From Amaranthus tricolor (Eukaryota; Streptophyta; Magnoliopsida; Caryophyllales; Amaranthaceae): a stretch of DNA of 64,000 bases. Location: positions 3,375,057 to 3,439,056 of the forward strand of contig NC_080049.1 in the NCBI RefSeq assembly GCF_026212465.1, written 5' to 3'. A model generated the notes under the pieces. It had not been told where the DNA came from and made no database searches. It saw nothing but the letters and a program-made list of their open reading frames with translations. The position numbers were made by a program, and so were the translations under genes. This document shows positions 21,601 to 36,600 of the stretch, piece by piece. The number at the start of each line of letters is the position of its first letter. Within the stretch, counting starts at the first letter, position 1.

Positions 21601-24600
21601 AGGCAAAGGTTTAAGCAGACAATCCATTATTTTCTGTCGTAGTAGTGGAACTCGTGTTCCATGCTTTCCTTTACCGGTCACAGCATATCGTATGCAAGAT
21701 ACCCACTCAGGTATAGATTCCACTGATGGTGCCATGATAATATCCTGCAGTTTAGACATTACCCAATCATCCCATTCCTCAAGAAGACCATTCACATCAG
21801 AATGCAAAATACCAGAAAATGCTTCTGCAGCGACACATTGCTTTGATCTATCCTGAGAACTTGCAAAATGATCCAGAGGGCTCTTTAGAGCTTGTAAAAC
21901 AGAAATTCCACACTCTTGAATCAATCGCTTGAAAAATCGAGCAAAGTCTGAATAGAAAGTACCACTTCCAAACAAAGAAATCCAACTAGGAGTTCGTGGC
22001 CAAGAAGCTGTGAAGTCAAAGTAAAAAAAGGTAATTGATTTGTCTGCTACGCTCTGAAAGGAAGCATTTCCATAATTCCCCCTAGAAGATGTAGTATCAC
22101 CATCACTAATTGTGTGAACATGGGAAAGGCTATTAAAGGTCTCATTAAAGAATCCCTCTTCTTGAAAAATTTCAACTAAAGCTCCTTCAATGGAAGATTG
22201 AATGACACCTTCAACATTTTCTGGGGATGACTCAGCTAACATTTTATGAGACGATTCTTTTAATAATGTATTGAGAGCTGAAATTGCAAGAAATCTCGTT
22301 TGAGGAAGTTGACTTCTTAAGTTCTTTAAGAAATGTCCTGCAAAGAAACAAGATGTGGTTAGCAACTTAGCATGTGCCAGAATTTCACATAACATAGAAC
22401 AATAATGATTCAAAAAAATGCGACCAACATTTACAAAGACTACACATGAATACCCAACCCCATTCGCACCCTCTCTCCCACTAAATTAACAAAACACATG
22501 AGACCACTCATATAATAAGGGTGAACTAATTACCGCATACATCAGTAAAATAATATCAATTAGCCATTGACAGATTGCAAATACTAATATATCATATACT
22601 GGCATACTGCTCTAATTAAATAAAGTAAAAGTGATCGTATTTATTTATTTTAGAAAGCAAAATTTTCATTGGATATCTATGATTAATAATCAACCAAAAA
22701 GATCACAAACTCACGTAGTTAGTAAGTCACATTTGAATGCAAAAGTAAACAAGGTCACATTTTAACTAAAACACAAGTCTTATTATTAATTTAAAATTTA
22801 AATGATTATAATAGTGAAAAAAGTTTTTAAAAAAGAAGAAAAAAGGTCTATGGATATTCCTAAAAATTTAATACAAAATCAAAACCTAGATCCGCAGTTT
22901 TATCAAAGGATACCGATGCGACCTAGATAAGTTGGGGTCAAAAAATTGAGATCGAGACCCTATGAAACGGATATGAATCCATGAATCTAGGTTGGGTCCA
23001 TCCCTATTTGCCAACATCATCATTTTTCATATCCTAGGTGTTATAAAGTTAAATATAATCGGGCCCTTTCCAAGTGAATGTTTGAAGTACCTTGTTTCAA
23101 TGAAATATTGATCAATGTTAAACATAAGATTCAGTGTTCATAATTCTTTTTGAGAACTACAATCAAAAAGTTATGTGATCAAGGTGGGTCGCCAAGGTTA
23201 AAGGGTAAGTTCTTTATCAATAAACCAACAAAATTATATGCAATGGGCTTTCAATAGATATCATTGTAGAAAGACAAAGGTAGTTGTAATGTGTATGATA
23301 AGATAGTTGAGTGGACATATCCTAAAGGATAAATTCAAAATGAAGACAGAAAAAAGGGTCTAAAACTTGTTAATAATAAAGAAAAAAAAATGAGAGAAGA
23401 CTATCTATATTGGTTGGTTTGCTCAAGTGCAAAGACAAAAAAGCAAAAGTCAAAAGAGTGGAACATTGGAACATTGAGGAGCTAAGTAAAGAAAGAGACA
23501 AGCCAAAGATAACCTGGATAACTAAGTAAAGAATGACTTATTGACTTGGAAGTCCCAAACTACAAGAGCATGACAACAAATAGGAATGAAGAGGAGAATA
23601 GATGTAGATGATAATTAAAATTGATGTAAAAGTTGTATATTAGTATTAGATAATTAAATTAATACTCAAAACAGTTGAATAATCTTTGTTAGCTGATTTG
23701 TTTTGTTTCATGCAACCACCTCATATTGTAAGGTTCAAGGCACTGACATTGTTGTTGTTGTTGTTTCTATCCATTCATATACAACGGGAAACAAATTAAC
23801 TAAAGCTCACTCACCAACAGTTTCGCTTAAAATTTGTGTAGAGAAGCGTGGATTATTCCTAGACGCCATCACCACTAACAAGAAGACTCTATTGGCCATT
23901 AGATTGTACCTGTAGGTACAGTAACAACAAAGCTGAAGTGAGTTTGTGGGATCATAATGATAATGAAGCTCTCATAAATTCAGCAATATATCTTTGACAA
24001 TCAAGATAAATGCATTGTACCTCCAATGCAAGCTATTTGTATCGAAACTCATAGACCCTATCTGAGAAATCAAATCAACAAAAAGTTGCCCATCTGACTG
24101 GCTATTTGATGCCTTGAAGAGGTTTTTGGGTACTCCAGAAAAAAGAATGTTGAATTTCACAAAGAGCTATGGTCAATCAGAAATTTGATTCAGTAACGAA
24201 AGGCATTACTTAGAGAAAAGCAGATGAGAAAATCCAAGAATTTAATGTGCACGAGATTACCTCGGTGATTGCTTTTTGAGCTTTCAAGGATTCGTGATGT
24301 GCACTAAACAGGTGAACACAAAAATAAGATAAAACCCAAATACTGAACTTGAAAACACATGGATGAACCTACATATACCATAATACCTTTTCAGAATACC
24401 AATGGTGAAGGAAGTGAAAGCCTTTGAATCCTGAAAAATTACCAGAAGAATATTTTAGAAAATAAACTTTTGAAAGTTTTTTTTTTTTTTTTTTTTTTTT
24501 TTTATAGCAAAGTAAACAGTTAACTACCATGGTCAAATGCTTAAGAAGCGTTCGATCGGAAAGAATGGTGCAAGATCCAAGAACAGCATATTCAGGTGAG

Positions 24601-27600
24601 CTAGGGTTTGTTAATTTCTCGGTCAGGACAACCATGCACTTTGAGACCATAGACGGCCATCTCTTTAACATCTTCAGGAGGCTCCTTGCAGCAAGCCTGA
24701 TTTCCATATTATTTTAGAAAAAAAAGAATATGCACAGTAGAGAAAAACTGGTACATATAATAATGGACAAGATTCTCTTCCCTAACATTTATAAATTTAT
24801 GAGAGCTAGTTGACTAACAAACAAAAGAAGACTCAAATTTTATGAACACTTCCACATTTAGACACTTTACCATAAACTTAAACATATACCCAACAATAAA
24901 GATCAGTAGGCCAATGATCCCTCAAAGTCAACTACATCAAAATTAATGTAACAGACTCCAAGATATTAAACCTAATACACGGAAAAACTTTCCAACATCA
25001 AGCCAAAGTTATGCCGATCTGACACAATTTTTGAAAAATATTACCCTTCAAATTGCCAAACATAATCTCTAATAAACTAAATTCGCTAGAAGTCACTACT
25101 GAGAACCCTTCAGTATTAGTCCCACTTCTCTTTTTGGCTAAGTCACCCTAAATATGTCATAACTATTTTGGGTTAGATTTTTTTATTTTTTTACCTTTAA
25201 ATGTCTCGGTTCCTATTGTTGGGTTAGGGGTAAGATATTTTTGGCTAAATCTCCCTAAATGTCTCATTTCTCTCTCCTTCCTTAAGTGGTCACAACCACT
25301 TTCTTAATATTTCTGCAAAATGAAAAGGGACTAATAAGGAGTATAATATTCATGTGAAACTCCAACCAAAAGTCGTTAACTCCTTACCGATGTCGATTCT
25401 ACAGTCATTGCATATTCATGAAGCCTCAAAAGAAAAATAAACAAAACCTCTTTGAAAAAGAATCACATTATATGGTTCATAAAGACACAAACTGAATATG
25501 TCTCCAAACAAAAAAATATATAGCATATCTCAGCACTTTCAAGCAACCAAGAATACAACACCCTTTTTTTGCAGGAATTCATCCACAGTTTCTCAATCCA
25601 AACAAATATTTGAGAAGTACCAAATGAAGAGTTAAGTGTCAAGAATTGTACTATTGTGAATTTTCTAGCTAAAGAATTATTAATGTGACTATTGGGAACA
25701 ACAAGGCCAAAGGAACTCACGAGCGAACAGTTTCATATCTATATAAAGCAAGGTCTAGAAGATCATCCATCAGAAGTATTGCATGACTTGATGGAGAGAC
25801 GTTTCCACTGGTACGATACAAATGAAAAGAGGACTGTGAAGCTCTCCATGTGTTGTGCATATATGCCTTGTCAGCAAGTGCCCAGAGTGGCCTGAATTCA
25901 AACATTAAACAAAATTTGAGTGAAGAAAACTGAGACCATATGGCATTTAAAAGAGCATTCAGAAAAAGATAAACCTTCTTTTCCCATTTGAATGAGAGGA
26001 TGTCACAAAATTAACAGAAGGTTCTACAATGGCAGCAGATTCCAATTTCCATGCTTGTCTATGATTTGACCATTCATCAAATTCAAGACTTCCTGCATCA
26101 ACAAAATAAAGAAAAGAACCTAAGATAGTAAACAACATTTCATTGACCAATGCTATAGAGTTGCTCCCACCTAGAGACCTAGACTCCCACTTAGATGAAG
26201 TATGGGGGTAGGATATGCACAATCTTACCCTTGTGATAACAAAGAGGTTGTTTCCAATTAAACTTTAATTGTAAATGCAATTCCACATAACTAATAAGTG
26301 ATAAAATGAGTCATATTACAAAATCCATTATAATATGAAAAAGAACTATAAGAGTCTTCAAGCCCCCATCTAGATTGGATAAAGAGGTTATGATTGTAAA
26401 AATAAAGCAAAGTTAGTTTAACTTTGTTAAGGAAAATTAATTTTATTCAGCAAAGTTTAGTATAATTAACATATAAAAACACATTGAAAATTCGCATTCC
26501 CTCATTGTGGCATAGGATGAGAATGATATATGGGGCAAGTCTAGACTCAAATCTTCCTTAAAAGGGTTATTTAGAAATACGCAAATTTTCTAAACATATG
26601 TCACAATACTCTGAACAGTAAAGTAACAAAAAATTTTAAAAACTTTGTCAACAAGCACCTTATGCATATCAAGTTTTGTGACCAACCACCATATTTTCAA
26701 CAACCCCCTTATAAGTTAAATTTAAATATTTGAAATTATAAATTTGTAACTGAACATTAGTCATTTTTCTGGCCAAATATCCAACATGTAAGCCCTACTA
26801 ATTAGTGCAATCAGGTTTTCTACTTCTCTTCTATTGACCTCCTTTTTCTCAGTTAAACATAATTATAAATTCTCCCTAACTTAATTCAAGCCACAATATT
26901 ATAGGTGCTTGTTGACACTATTTCTCAAAAGTTGTTATATTGTTTATAATGTGGTGATAACGTTACACCAACTTGAAAGGTTGAGGTTACTAGCATGTGT
27001 CTAATTGATGGTTTTCAAGTCAACAATTCAGCGCCAATCATAGAACTTGGCATTAGACCTTTTGGGATCTTAGCAATTTGATGCACAAACAATATAACTT
27101 TAGATTTTTCGGTCATCAAGAGTCTTTTCATTCAAAAAAATTACAACCATAGAGAGATTAGGTTGGTGGAGTAAAAAAAAAATTTATCCCCTTGATCATT
27201 TACATTCTTAATGGGTTTGGATAATTTTAGTTCTGTTGGTTTTGAGATATAGAATGGAATGAAAAAAATCTGGTTAATATGTGTTGCATAGCACCGAGCA
27301 ACCTTAAGCGCTCTGTTCTGAACTCTTTATAGGGTAGAATCAATTAGATATGTTACACTAGAATGTGGATGAAGGAGCTGGTATTTCAATGTAGAGGAAC
27401 TCATCCTTCTGTAGATCACTTAATGATTGGAAAGAAGTAGCACTCTATGCTCTGAATAGTTAGGTCTAACAGCATTATTAAGCCCACAGGAGCAACAGAG
27501 AAGATCTGACAGCATATCTCCAAGATAGAGGTCTTTAGTTTGGGAAAAGACCAACAATATACAACTCGTAACTATCCTACCCGAGGCTTCTTCTTAAGTA

Positions 27601-30600
27601 CATTTCTTTCTCTAGGCAACTCTTAGAAAATACGAGTTCAAATGGAGAGTCAGCCTTACAAGTAGATGGGATGTTTGCCAACATGATAAAAAGTTAGCGA
27701 CCTAAGCACATATTCCAACTTTCCCGTATAGTGTTTTCTTAGGTGCAGTGACTACTAAGAGCTTTGTCTGGAATTTGCTGTGTGATTCAGGTTTAGCTAG
27801 AAAAGAAAAATAAATATAGCTTGGACAATCTATAAAAAGTAAAATTGCAGATTTATTGAAGCAAGATTACTCAGAGTGTGTTGTAGCATAGGAGTTAAGC
27901 AGTTTTGACATGAACAGTGGTTGTTCTGTAACTTTGCAAATACAAACCTTCATGTTATTCCAGTATGGTGTCGAGTTGTTGAAACCCTTGTTACTTTCCC
28001 TCTTCATACAACTAGGTTTGTGCCTCATTTATAACTTAATTCATTTATTATCAGTTTAATTTGTAGGTTAACTTAAATATGTTTTTAGCGCTAACCCCTT
28101 TCAATATTAGATAGAATTATGACTAATTTACTTTGGCATTTATTGGTGATTGGGCCTTATAGTTATAGTTATAGTTATGCTTTTTATTGGTAATTATGTA
28201 TTAATATTCAGGTATTGTTGATTTATTGATGTTAATTACTTGTGGTGAGGGCTAGGTGACAATGACAATGAGTACGCCACAATATTTTGTTTAATTAAGC
28301 TTTGTATATAAAAGACTACATTTAGTACAAATTAGGATATTTGTTGAGTTATATCTAAAGGGAACACCAAACATTTAAAGAATGTGATTTACTTGGGGAT
28401 ACTTTCCTATATTAATTATTATTTTACAAGTGTTTGCAATCAATTTTTCAACCATGATGGTCTTTTGATGATTTACGACTTTGGCATTGTTGTTGTTATT
28501 TATAGTAGGTTTTAAAACTATGCAATGTCATGTAATTGGTTATTCGAAATTAATTTTACGACTTATATCAATCAAATTTATGTTTATAGCTAAGGACTTT
28601 CACAAGCCGTTAACACTTGACTTTGCAGTTGAGTATGACAGTAATACTCTTTATTTAGGTATTAGCTTCCACCACTATAATTAAGGGTTGTACTTTTTTT
28701 TTTCCTATTTTCTTTATTCTTTATTTTTTATTCTTTATTTTTTTTCTAAGTAAATCAGAGGTGCTACAGGCCCCCCCCGTAATCACTTTGTAGGCAAACT
28801 CATGGGTGAACCTATTTCAATACCATTTTGGTCATTTCTTTTAAAATTAATTCCCTCTTGATTAGGAATAGTTGCCTCCTGATTCCCCAAGAACAAAAGA
28901 AACAAAAGGAATGCAATCATAAATAAGATACTAGATATTTAAGAGAAACCCACAAATCACAAATTACTTCGCGAATCAAATCTCTCACAGAATCATTATT
29001 AAATCCAATTTAGCTCATAGAAATTCATTTTAGCTCATTGAAATGCAGTTTAGCCATCAAAAGGTCAGTAAACAAAAGACTAATAATAACATCATATACC
29101 CTCCTTCAACATATCTAAACACTTACCATAATTGATTAGAGCATCCATAACACGGATAATGAGAATTAGTAATATGCTATCATCCGGTTTTTTCTCCAAC
29201 AAGTATCTGAGCAACACCATCAATTAGGTTTAGCACAATAACTCAATGACTTATGCAAGTTTCCTTTTTGGGTTTATTTATAGTTATCCATTTTCCTTTT
29301 CTTAACCATTATGAAAGGAAGAAGTAATCTCATAAAGTTTACGAAAATGTTTTAGGACACTACCGGCAGGTTGCATGTATAACTTGTGCTGCCCTCACTC
29401 GCATCTCCGTGCTGCCAACTCTAGCTCCAGCAGCGCCTGCGAGCAAGAATAGATCTTGCACTGTGTCTTCAACATTATCGGTAACAAGAGAGGGATTGAA
29501 ATCCGGCAAGCAAGACAATACACCTTGCAATGAGGAATCAATCCGCAAAAGAGTCACCTTGAGGTAGTCTTTTTCATTTCCTGCGCAACGCCACTTACTA
29601 GTCAGATATTCTCTCATAAATGAATGAGCCTCTAAATCTGTTTTCTAAGAAAATCAATTAAACGTTCGTGATTTACAACTAAAGGAATCAAAACAAAAAT
29701 AAAACTTTGGTCATACCAAAGACAACAACTGTCAATCTAATTCAAAACCTATAATTTTGAAAAGGACAAAGCTAGCCTTCAACTAAATGCGGCAATTGAA
29801 TCATCATAGCAATAACATTTGGAATACTTATATTCAAAAGGTGGAAGAATCAAATGGTGGAACCTAAAAAATGGGGAATGTTGATTGTTGATATAGTCTT
29901 TGAAGAAATTAATTGAAAAAGCAAGGAGGATGAAAATTCAACTTGGATAATGGTGATGAATTGTATCATTCATACAGCTAAGTAGAAGGTTGTAATGAAG
30001 AAAAAGACTAAAAATGTGGGAGTGAGTAAAATATTGCAAAAATACAAGGAAGTCAGAATTTAAACAAAACATGGGATACGTGAGGCAAAGTTCAAAGTGT
30101 ACCGGTAAACGACAAGTTGAACTTGAGAGAAGAGGAGACAAATCATTAAAAGATGACCAAATGGAGACAAGCGCTTAGAAAGAATCTTAGTACAGTGAAG
30201 TATGTTAATCAACATCACAATCCAAGATGAAGAGATCATAAATAGATTGAAAGAGTACTTTGATGAAACACGGGTGACAAAAGACATTGACTTAATATTA
30301 GACGAATAAACAAGGCAAACAAAGTAGAGGTGAATATAGTTTTGGAAAAAATGACACATAAATGTGTGTCAAGCTGACATTGTCATTGATTTGTTTTGGT
30401 TCGAGTAGCTCAGTAGAGATTAATGCTTAGCCATTGTCATTGTTATTCTGTTTAAGTCAAGACTATTAGATTTAGATAGATAAATCTTAAAATAAAATTA
30501 AAATTCATAGAAAACAATTTTAAGGTAAAAATTACAAATAATTAGAATAGATATGAACAGACTAACAAAATATGAAACCAATAAAAAATTGGTATGCTTT

Positions 30601-33600
30601 TTAGTAGTTAAAGCATATTTTAATGGTATAGTTTGCGTAATTTTGGGTTCGGTTGACTTCGGGCGTGTTTGATTTGAGTCAAGTTCCTGATGGGCCAGTT
30701 TGGGTCTTGAGTCAACTTCATCTGAAGAAGAGTCCATTTTTTCAATGGCTACACCTATCTTTAAAAATTCTAGAAAAACTGAAGTAGAAATCAATGATAT
30801 TTAAAAATCTTTATCAAGAACAAGCCTTTAGAAATTAAGTGAAATTATCAAGGAAAGAAAAGTCATCACCTGCACTAATATGAATTTTATCTGGGCATAT
30901 TCTCACTAGTGAATCTAGTGCATCAAGCGCAGATTGAAAATGGAGGGATAGAAGCTCGTTTGCATATGAAATTTCCTCCAACACTGGGACATGCCATTTT
31001 GGGCCGATTAGTGGTTTGTCACTTGAAAAATCTTTTGTGCTCATCCATTTCTCCATGAGAGGGACATCGGGATGTTGCAAAGCACACCTATGAACTCAAT
31101 TTGTGTCAAGTGAACTACCTTAATAATAGGCGGCAGGAATCAGCAAATTCATAAGTGTGTGCATTTGTATGTGAATGTCCAAGGCCAAAAAGGAAACACC
31201 TGTACTGGTCGATAGGATAATAAAGCACCAAACTACCAAGGAGAGAACGGAGTAAATGGTCACCAGCTCCATTAATCTGTCCCGCAAACAAAAACAAACC
31301 CGCATAATTTGAGAACAAGAGAAAAACACTTTTGACCAGCATGGTTGTGAATAAGCTACTCAACGTAAAACTAATACACCCAATACAAAGCATGAAGCCA
31401 AAAGAAACCTTCCAAGATGGTGATTCGAATGCTAGGTTGATAGCTTCTTTGAACTGATCCTTGCATCGCAACAGATGAGGACCCCCATAACTGATGCAAA
31501 CTGACAGTACTTTCAACTGATAATCAATCGCAACTTCAAGAGCTGGAGAAATTGAAGGTATTTCCTAAAGTATCAAAATCACATTAGCCAACAAAGATCC
31601 AATTATAAATTAGATTTTTTTTTTTGAGAAAATAGAGTAAAAGCCTTGCTTACAAAAGAGGAAGCAAAAGTCCCACTGACAAAGCCTGTTCGAGGCATCC
31701 CGTTCATAGATGATATAACTGATGAGAGCATTGGTTCAACAAGATGGACAACAGCCTCTTCTCGATTTGAGTGCACACATGCACAGCAAAGAAGACCAAC
31801 CTCTGCAACAGCCCCAGGAAGTATATTCGTTTGCACAAACTTGGAAATTTTCTTCAACGCCTGCAAACATGGAATAATTGGAGTAATATGTCCTTTTTAG
31901 GGTACAACATTGAAGGATACAAAGCCAAGACCTGAGTAAAAAGTGATTCTGACAGTTTTCCGAACAAGATTTCCAACATGCAGAAGTAATATGGACCATC
32001 TTCAACAAGAAAAGTACCGGAGGTAGCGACAGAATTAAGTCCTTCATTCCTAGTACCGTAAACGATTTATTTGTTCCCAATTAGTGTACATTCTCACGCA
32101 AAAGAATTTCACAAAAGAAACAACAGGTCATGAGCTGACTCATAACTTAATTATATTTAAAGCTGTTTTGAATCTCGTGCAATGCATAAACAAAGCTATG
32201 GTGCTCATTTTTATACGGATCTAAAATACTTAAAGATCATATTCTAAAAACGGAAAGAAAATGTAGCAACACATGAGAAGTAGATTATATAATTTTTCAA
32301 AAACGAATCATGGACATATGAAATTGATATTTTTTTTAAATATATACAAACTCCTTATAATGCTCTTACACATTTATTTTGAAATATCACTTTAAAGCAA
32401 ATTCAACACTCAAAAATAAGATCAAAATTTGTGGAATTTCACCCTTCACGTGGATTAAACTAGATATGGTTAGAGATAACAACAAAGAACATTATGATTA
32501 CTTAGTTTTATAACAAAGTAACTATCTGCTCTAATGAACAAGCTATACTATATTTTTGCAGTGTAATGCATAGCTTTGATGATGATCATCATTCATGCAC
32601 GTGGCCGATGTATTAAACATTTGGAGGGGATGATTGTAATCAAATTCGTCACAATCAGATGATAACGACGATAACAGCAATTTTACATAGTAATGGAATG
32701 ATGGTCATTCTTGGGCTATATGTTGTTTGAGTTCATTTTCTAATATAATGTTTAGTTTTAGTTTCGTAATGACATAAATTATTTTAGTATAAAATTTGCT
32801 AAAAATAAAACAAATATATCACCGAATAAAATTAATTTATAACAAAAGTTAAAATTAAAAACCGTATGGTATGAGAGTCTATCTAGCGTCTTCTAAAAAT
32901 AGAACTAACTTTGGATATTTCTGTTATGGGCTCAACTTTGTCAATTCCTTGTATTCTTGGCGTTTTTAAGATCGGGCAGTGCCCGTGGATAGGGGAAGGG
33001 ATTGTCTCACAGGTGGGGGAAGGCTAATTTAATTGGTGGCTAGAGCGGTTGGTTGTGGGCTGCCAGCGGCTGGGGTAAGCAATGGAATGGTGGGCTAGGA
33101 TGCAAGATTGGAGTAGATGTGGTTTGCAGTTTTTCTTTATTAAAATTTTAAATTGTTTTTGAGAAAAAATGCCATCATTGACCATATAAAAGATCCCTTT
33201 TTAAAATTAAAAAAAATCAGTAAAATTAAGGTTTTTTCAATAAGAATCTTTTATTCAATTTCCGTTGCAAATATTATTCAATATGCAAGTCTCATCTTTA
33301 TCAAAAGAAGTCATTTTCAACATCAAAAATCACATGCAACTCGCAAGCAAGTGTGACTAGCTACTACCGGTAATCATTATGTAAACTCCCATTCCAAGAA
33401 CGAAAAGGCAAAGTTGAACCCAAGGATGTGAATAGCTAAAGTTGTTCACATCTTGATAAGATATGGCAATGATGCTCCTATTACGATTTTTTCCGTTTTT
33501 AAGCAACAAGGTATGCACATTTTTTTTCACGAAAATATAGAGAGCTGGCATGCTTTAGTGCGGTGTTATATTCTCACATATAACTGCAAGATCCAATATG

Positions 33601-36600
33601 AAATATCTGGATCGGATGTTACAAATGAGAATAAATAATACGACAAAAGCATTCTTACGTGACAGAATTTGGTTCCAAGTGTAAGAGTAATGAGAACAGG
33701 CGACAGAGAAATTCATCAAGCCACTCCGAGAAGCGGATAGCTGAGATCGGCGTCCTATTATCAATACTATCTTCGATGACAGCCATCTGAAAAGATTTAA
33801 CATGGATGTAAAACTATCAGTTACAATAAGAATAAAAATTAAAAAAATTAAAAAAAAAAACAGTGAATTTTATTGAAAATTGCACTTACATTGGAAAAGA
33901 TGGAACCAATCAATTGCATGGTTGCTAAAGTCTTTGGAGGATCATTGGCATCCATTCCCAGCAATGCATTTGATAATGAGATGACTAATAGATCAATTAT
34001 TGAGTTTGGATAATCAGAATCATCAGGTCTTTCTGCTGTAGATGAAAGAGATGTGAAGAACAAAGACCGGCCTGTATAAGCTACAGATGTAACCGCTGTC
34101 TTCAACTGGTGGGTGGCTGTCATCTGGAAAAAAAGATAAAGGAATAAAAGAACGCCATATCACTATCTCATTGCCCTTTTCTAAGAAAGAGAATTATATT
34201 TATTATTCCATGTAAAATATGCAAAGGGAAGTATCATATCCCATGCTGATGGAAGATTTCTAGCAAGTCTACTAACCGTCTCCAAAGCCATATGAAATCG
34301 AGAAGCTACGAAGGGAAGGACAATAGAGGGCTCTACAAAAGACAAAATTGAAGTTGCTGTAGCAACCGTTTCAGATAAATGATCATTTTTGCTGTATTGG
34401 CCACGATCAATCAGCTTTAACACAGTACTAACAAAAGAAACCCTCTCCAATTTTCCCAAATATAGCTCTGGCCTTCTGGAATCATTAAGAATCCTGCATG
34501 AAGCATTTTAGAGAAATAAGAGCTAACAGAACCTTTCTATTGACATAAATGATATAAATGAAGGGTGGATTTCTTACTTCTGCTCATACTGTAAGCGCTT
34601 CTGAAACATAATAACCAGATACAACAAAAAACGCTCCATAGAGTAGGTCCAGCGACCACCATTAGAGGGATGATAATATCTGAAACACCAACAAAAGTGA
34701 CTCTCGAATAAGCACTCTGTTCAATGTAACTAATAGAGTCTGGACTCTGGACACTATGAGGAAAGCATGAGAGTACTCACTGTTCCAAAAGATTGATCAA
34801 TTTGTCAAAATGCTCTTGAGCTGAACTCCCAGGTCTGAGTAGATACACCTGTATCAAACAAAACATTAAAGCATAGCCAAGTATGATCAATATGAAACAT
34901 ACTAGGCTCTTTATATAGTATGAAGAATGAGAATACTTTAAAATGAGTGACAAGATCTTACAATAGATTTTGCAATGGCCTTTGATGGAGTGGACGTCTT
35001 GTTAGAAAACAAGAACCTAGTATTTCTTGGAACACTAACAGAGTATGGGTACGAACTAGCCCCATTTGCCACAGGAACCTGGAAATATCAAAGAGCTAGC
35101 ATGTGAATCTTTTCAAGAATGATAATGAAAAGGAAATATTCCTCTTTTGTTAAAAAAAAGCCCCTGAAATTCAAGCTACAAGCCTCAAAACATCTTGTAC
35201 TCATGTATATGCCATCTTCAAATGTCTACCTTCATCACGAAATCATTTGCATGTGTAGGAATTCTAATTAGGAGCCCCAAAATTTAGAGGGCCACGGTTG
35301 TCCAATATATAGTGCAAAATATCGCTTACATCATCGTATTGAACAGGTTTTGGAGTTTATATGCCTGAAATATAGACCAAAACCACAAAACCCTATTTCT
35401 ATTTGCTTAATCACGAAATTCATTTGCAACTATTACCGCGACTGAGATTTTACACTACGGTCCAGCAGGTACCCAAGTTCAGAAAAGAAGACACATGTTT
35501 AGAGAATTGGATGGTATAAAACTATGATTAAAGGGTGAGTGAGGAATGTGATAAAGGTCAAAGAAGTCTCATAAATGAAGCTTATAACTAAAGGTTGAGG
35601 GTCCTGCAATAGGTAAACTAGATTTGCGTTTTAGAAACAAAGCTTGAGTCTTTAGCCAGGTTGGTGTTTGAATTTTGATTACATGAACCAAGGAACTATT
35701 GTTTGAGTCTTTGGATGTCTAGGGTTTCAAGTGAATTTGAACTCTCTTTGGTTCATTCTTTGTGTCTATCCTAATTATGACATTAGGAGGGACCCAATAT
35801 GCTCCACCGTCCAAAGTCGTGAGTTATCGCCACCCAAGCTCTAGTCGTTCATTGCTTACAAAAGACTTTGAGAGCATCACGGTATTACACGGATAGAAGA
35901 ACAAGTCATAGAGCCGATAGGCTCAACTACATATTCAAGAGTAAACCTACCAAGGTTCCAAATCTAAAACACATGTGCCAGGGAATTCATGAAAGATAAT
36001 ATAGTGATTGGGAAAAATTCAAGCATTTAGGACTCCATGCCTTTGTGGAAGTGTTAAAAGTCCAACAAGTGTACTTGAGGTAAAAAAAAAAGAGGCATGT
36101 AACATGGTTGAGGCCTGCGATGGATTAATGGTGAACTAAATGTAACTGTATACAAACATCAGATGAAAGATGTTCCACAAGCACTTGATTTTAACTTTAT
36201 TCATAAGAACAACTTTAGCAAATATCCCTTGTGACAATTCCCTCATCAACTATTGATAATGGAATGTGACATTCTCAATGATCTTTTCTTTCCTAAGACC
36301 AAGTGAGTAGAAAACTTCCATATTTCATCAAAAAGTTTTTTTCCATGATCTTATAAATAGTTTTTTCTTCTAAGCTGCATAACTACCATCCCTTTACTAA
36401 AGAAACTATGAATCATTCTAAGAAAAAGTAGAATGCCAATTAGAAATACAATAGCCTCACCTCAAACATATTCAAATACTTAGCAAAAAGGATAGGCAAC
36501 AAAGGCTCCCAGGTGATAGTGTCATAGTTCTTTGTAACACGAGCAAGAATAGCAGCCCATTGACTATTCCAAAAATGGCAATTTGGAATAGAACTCCATA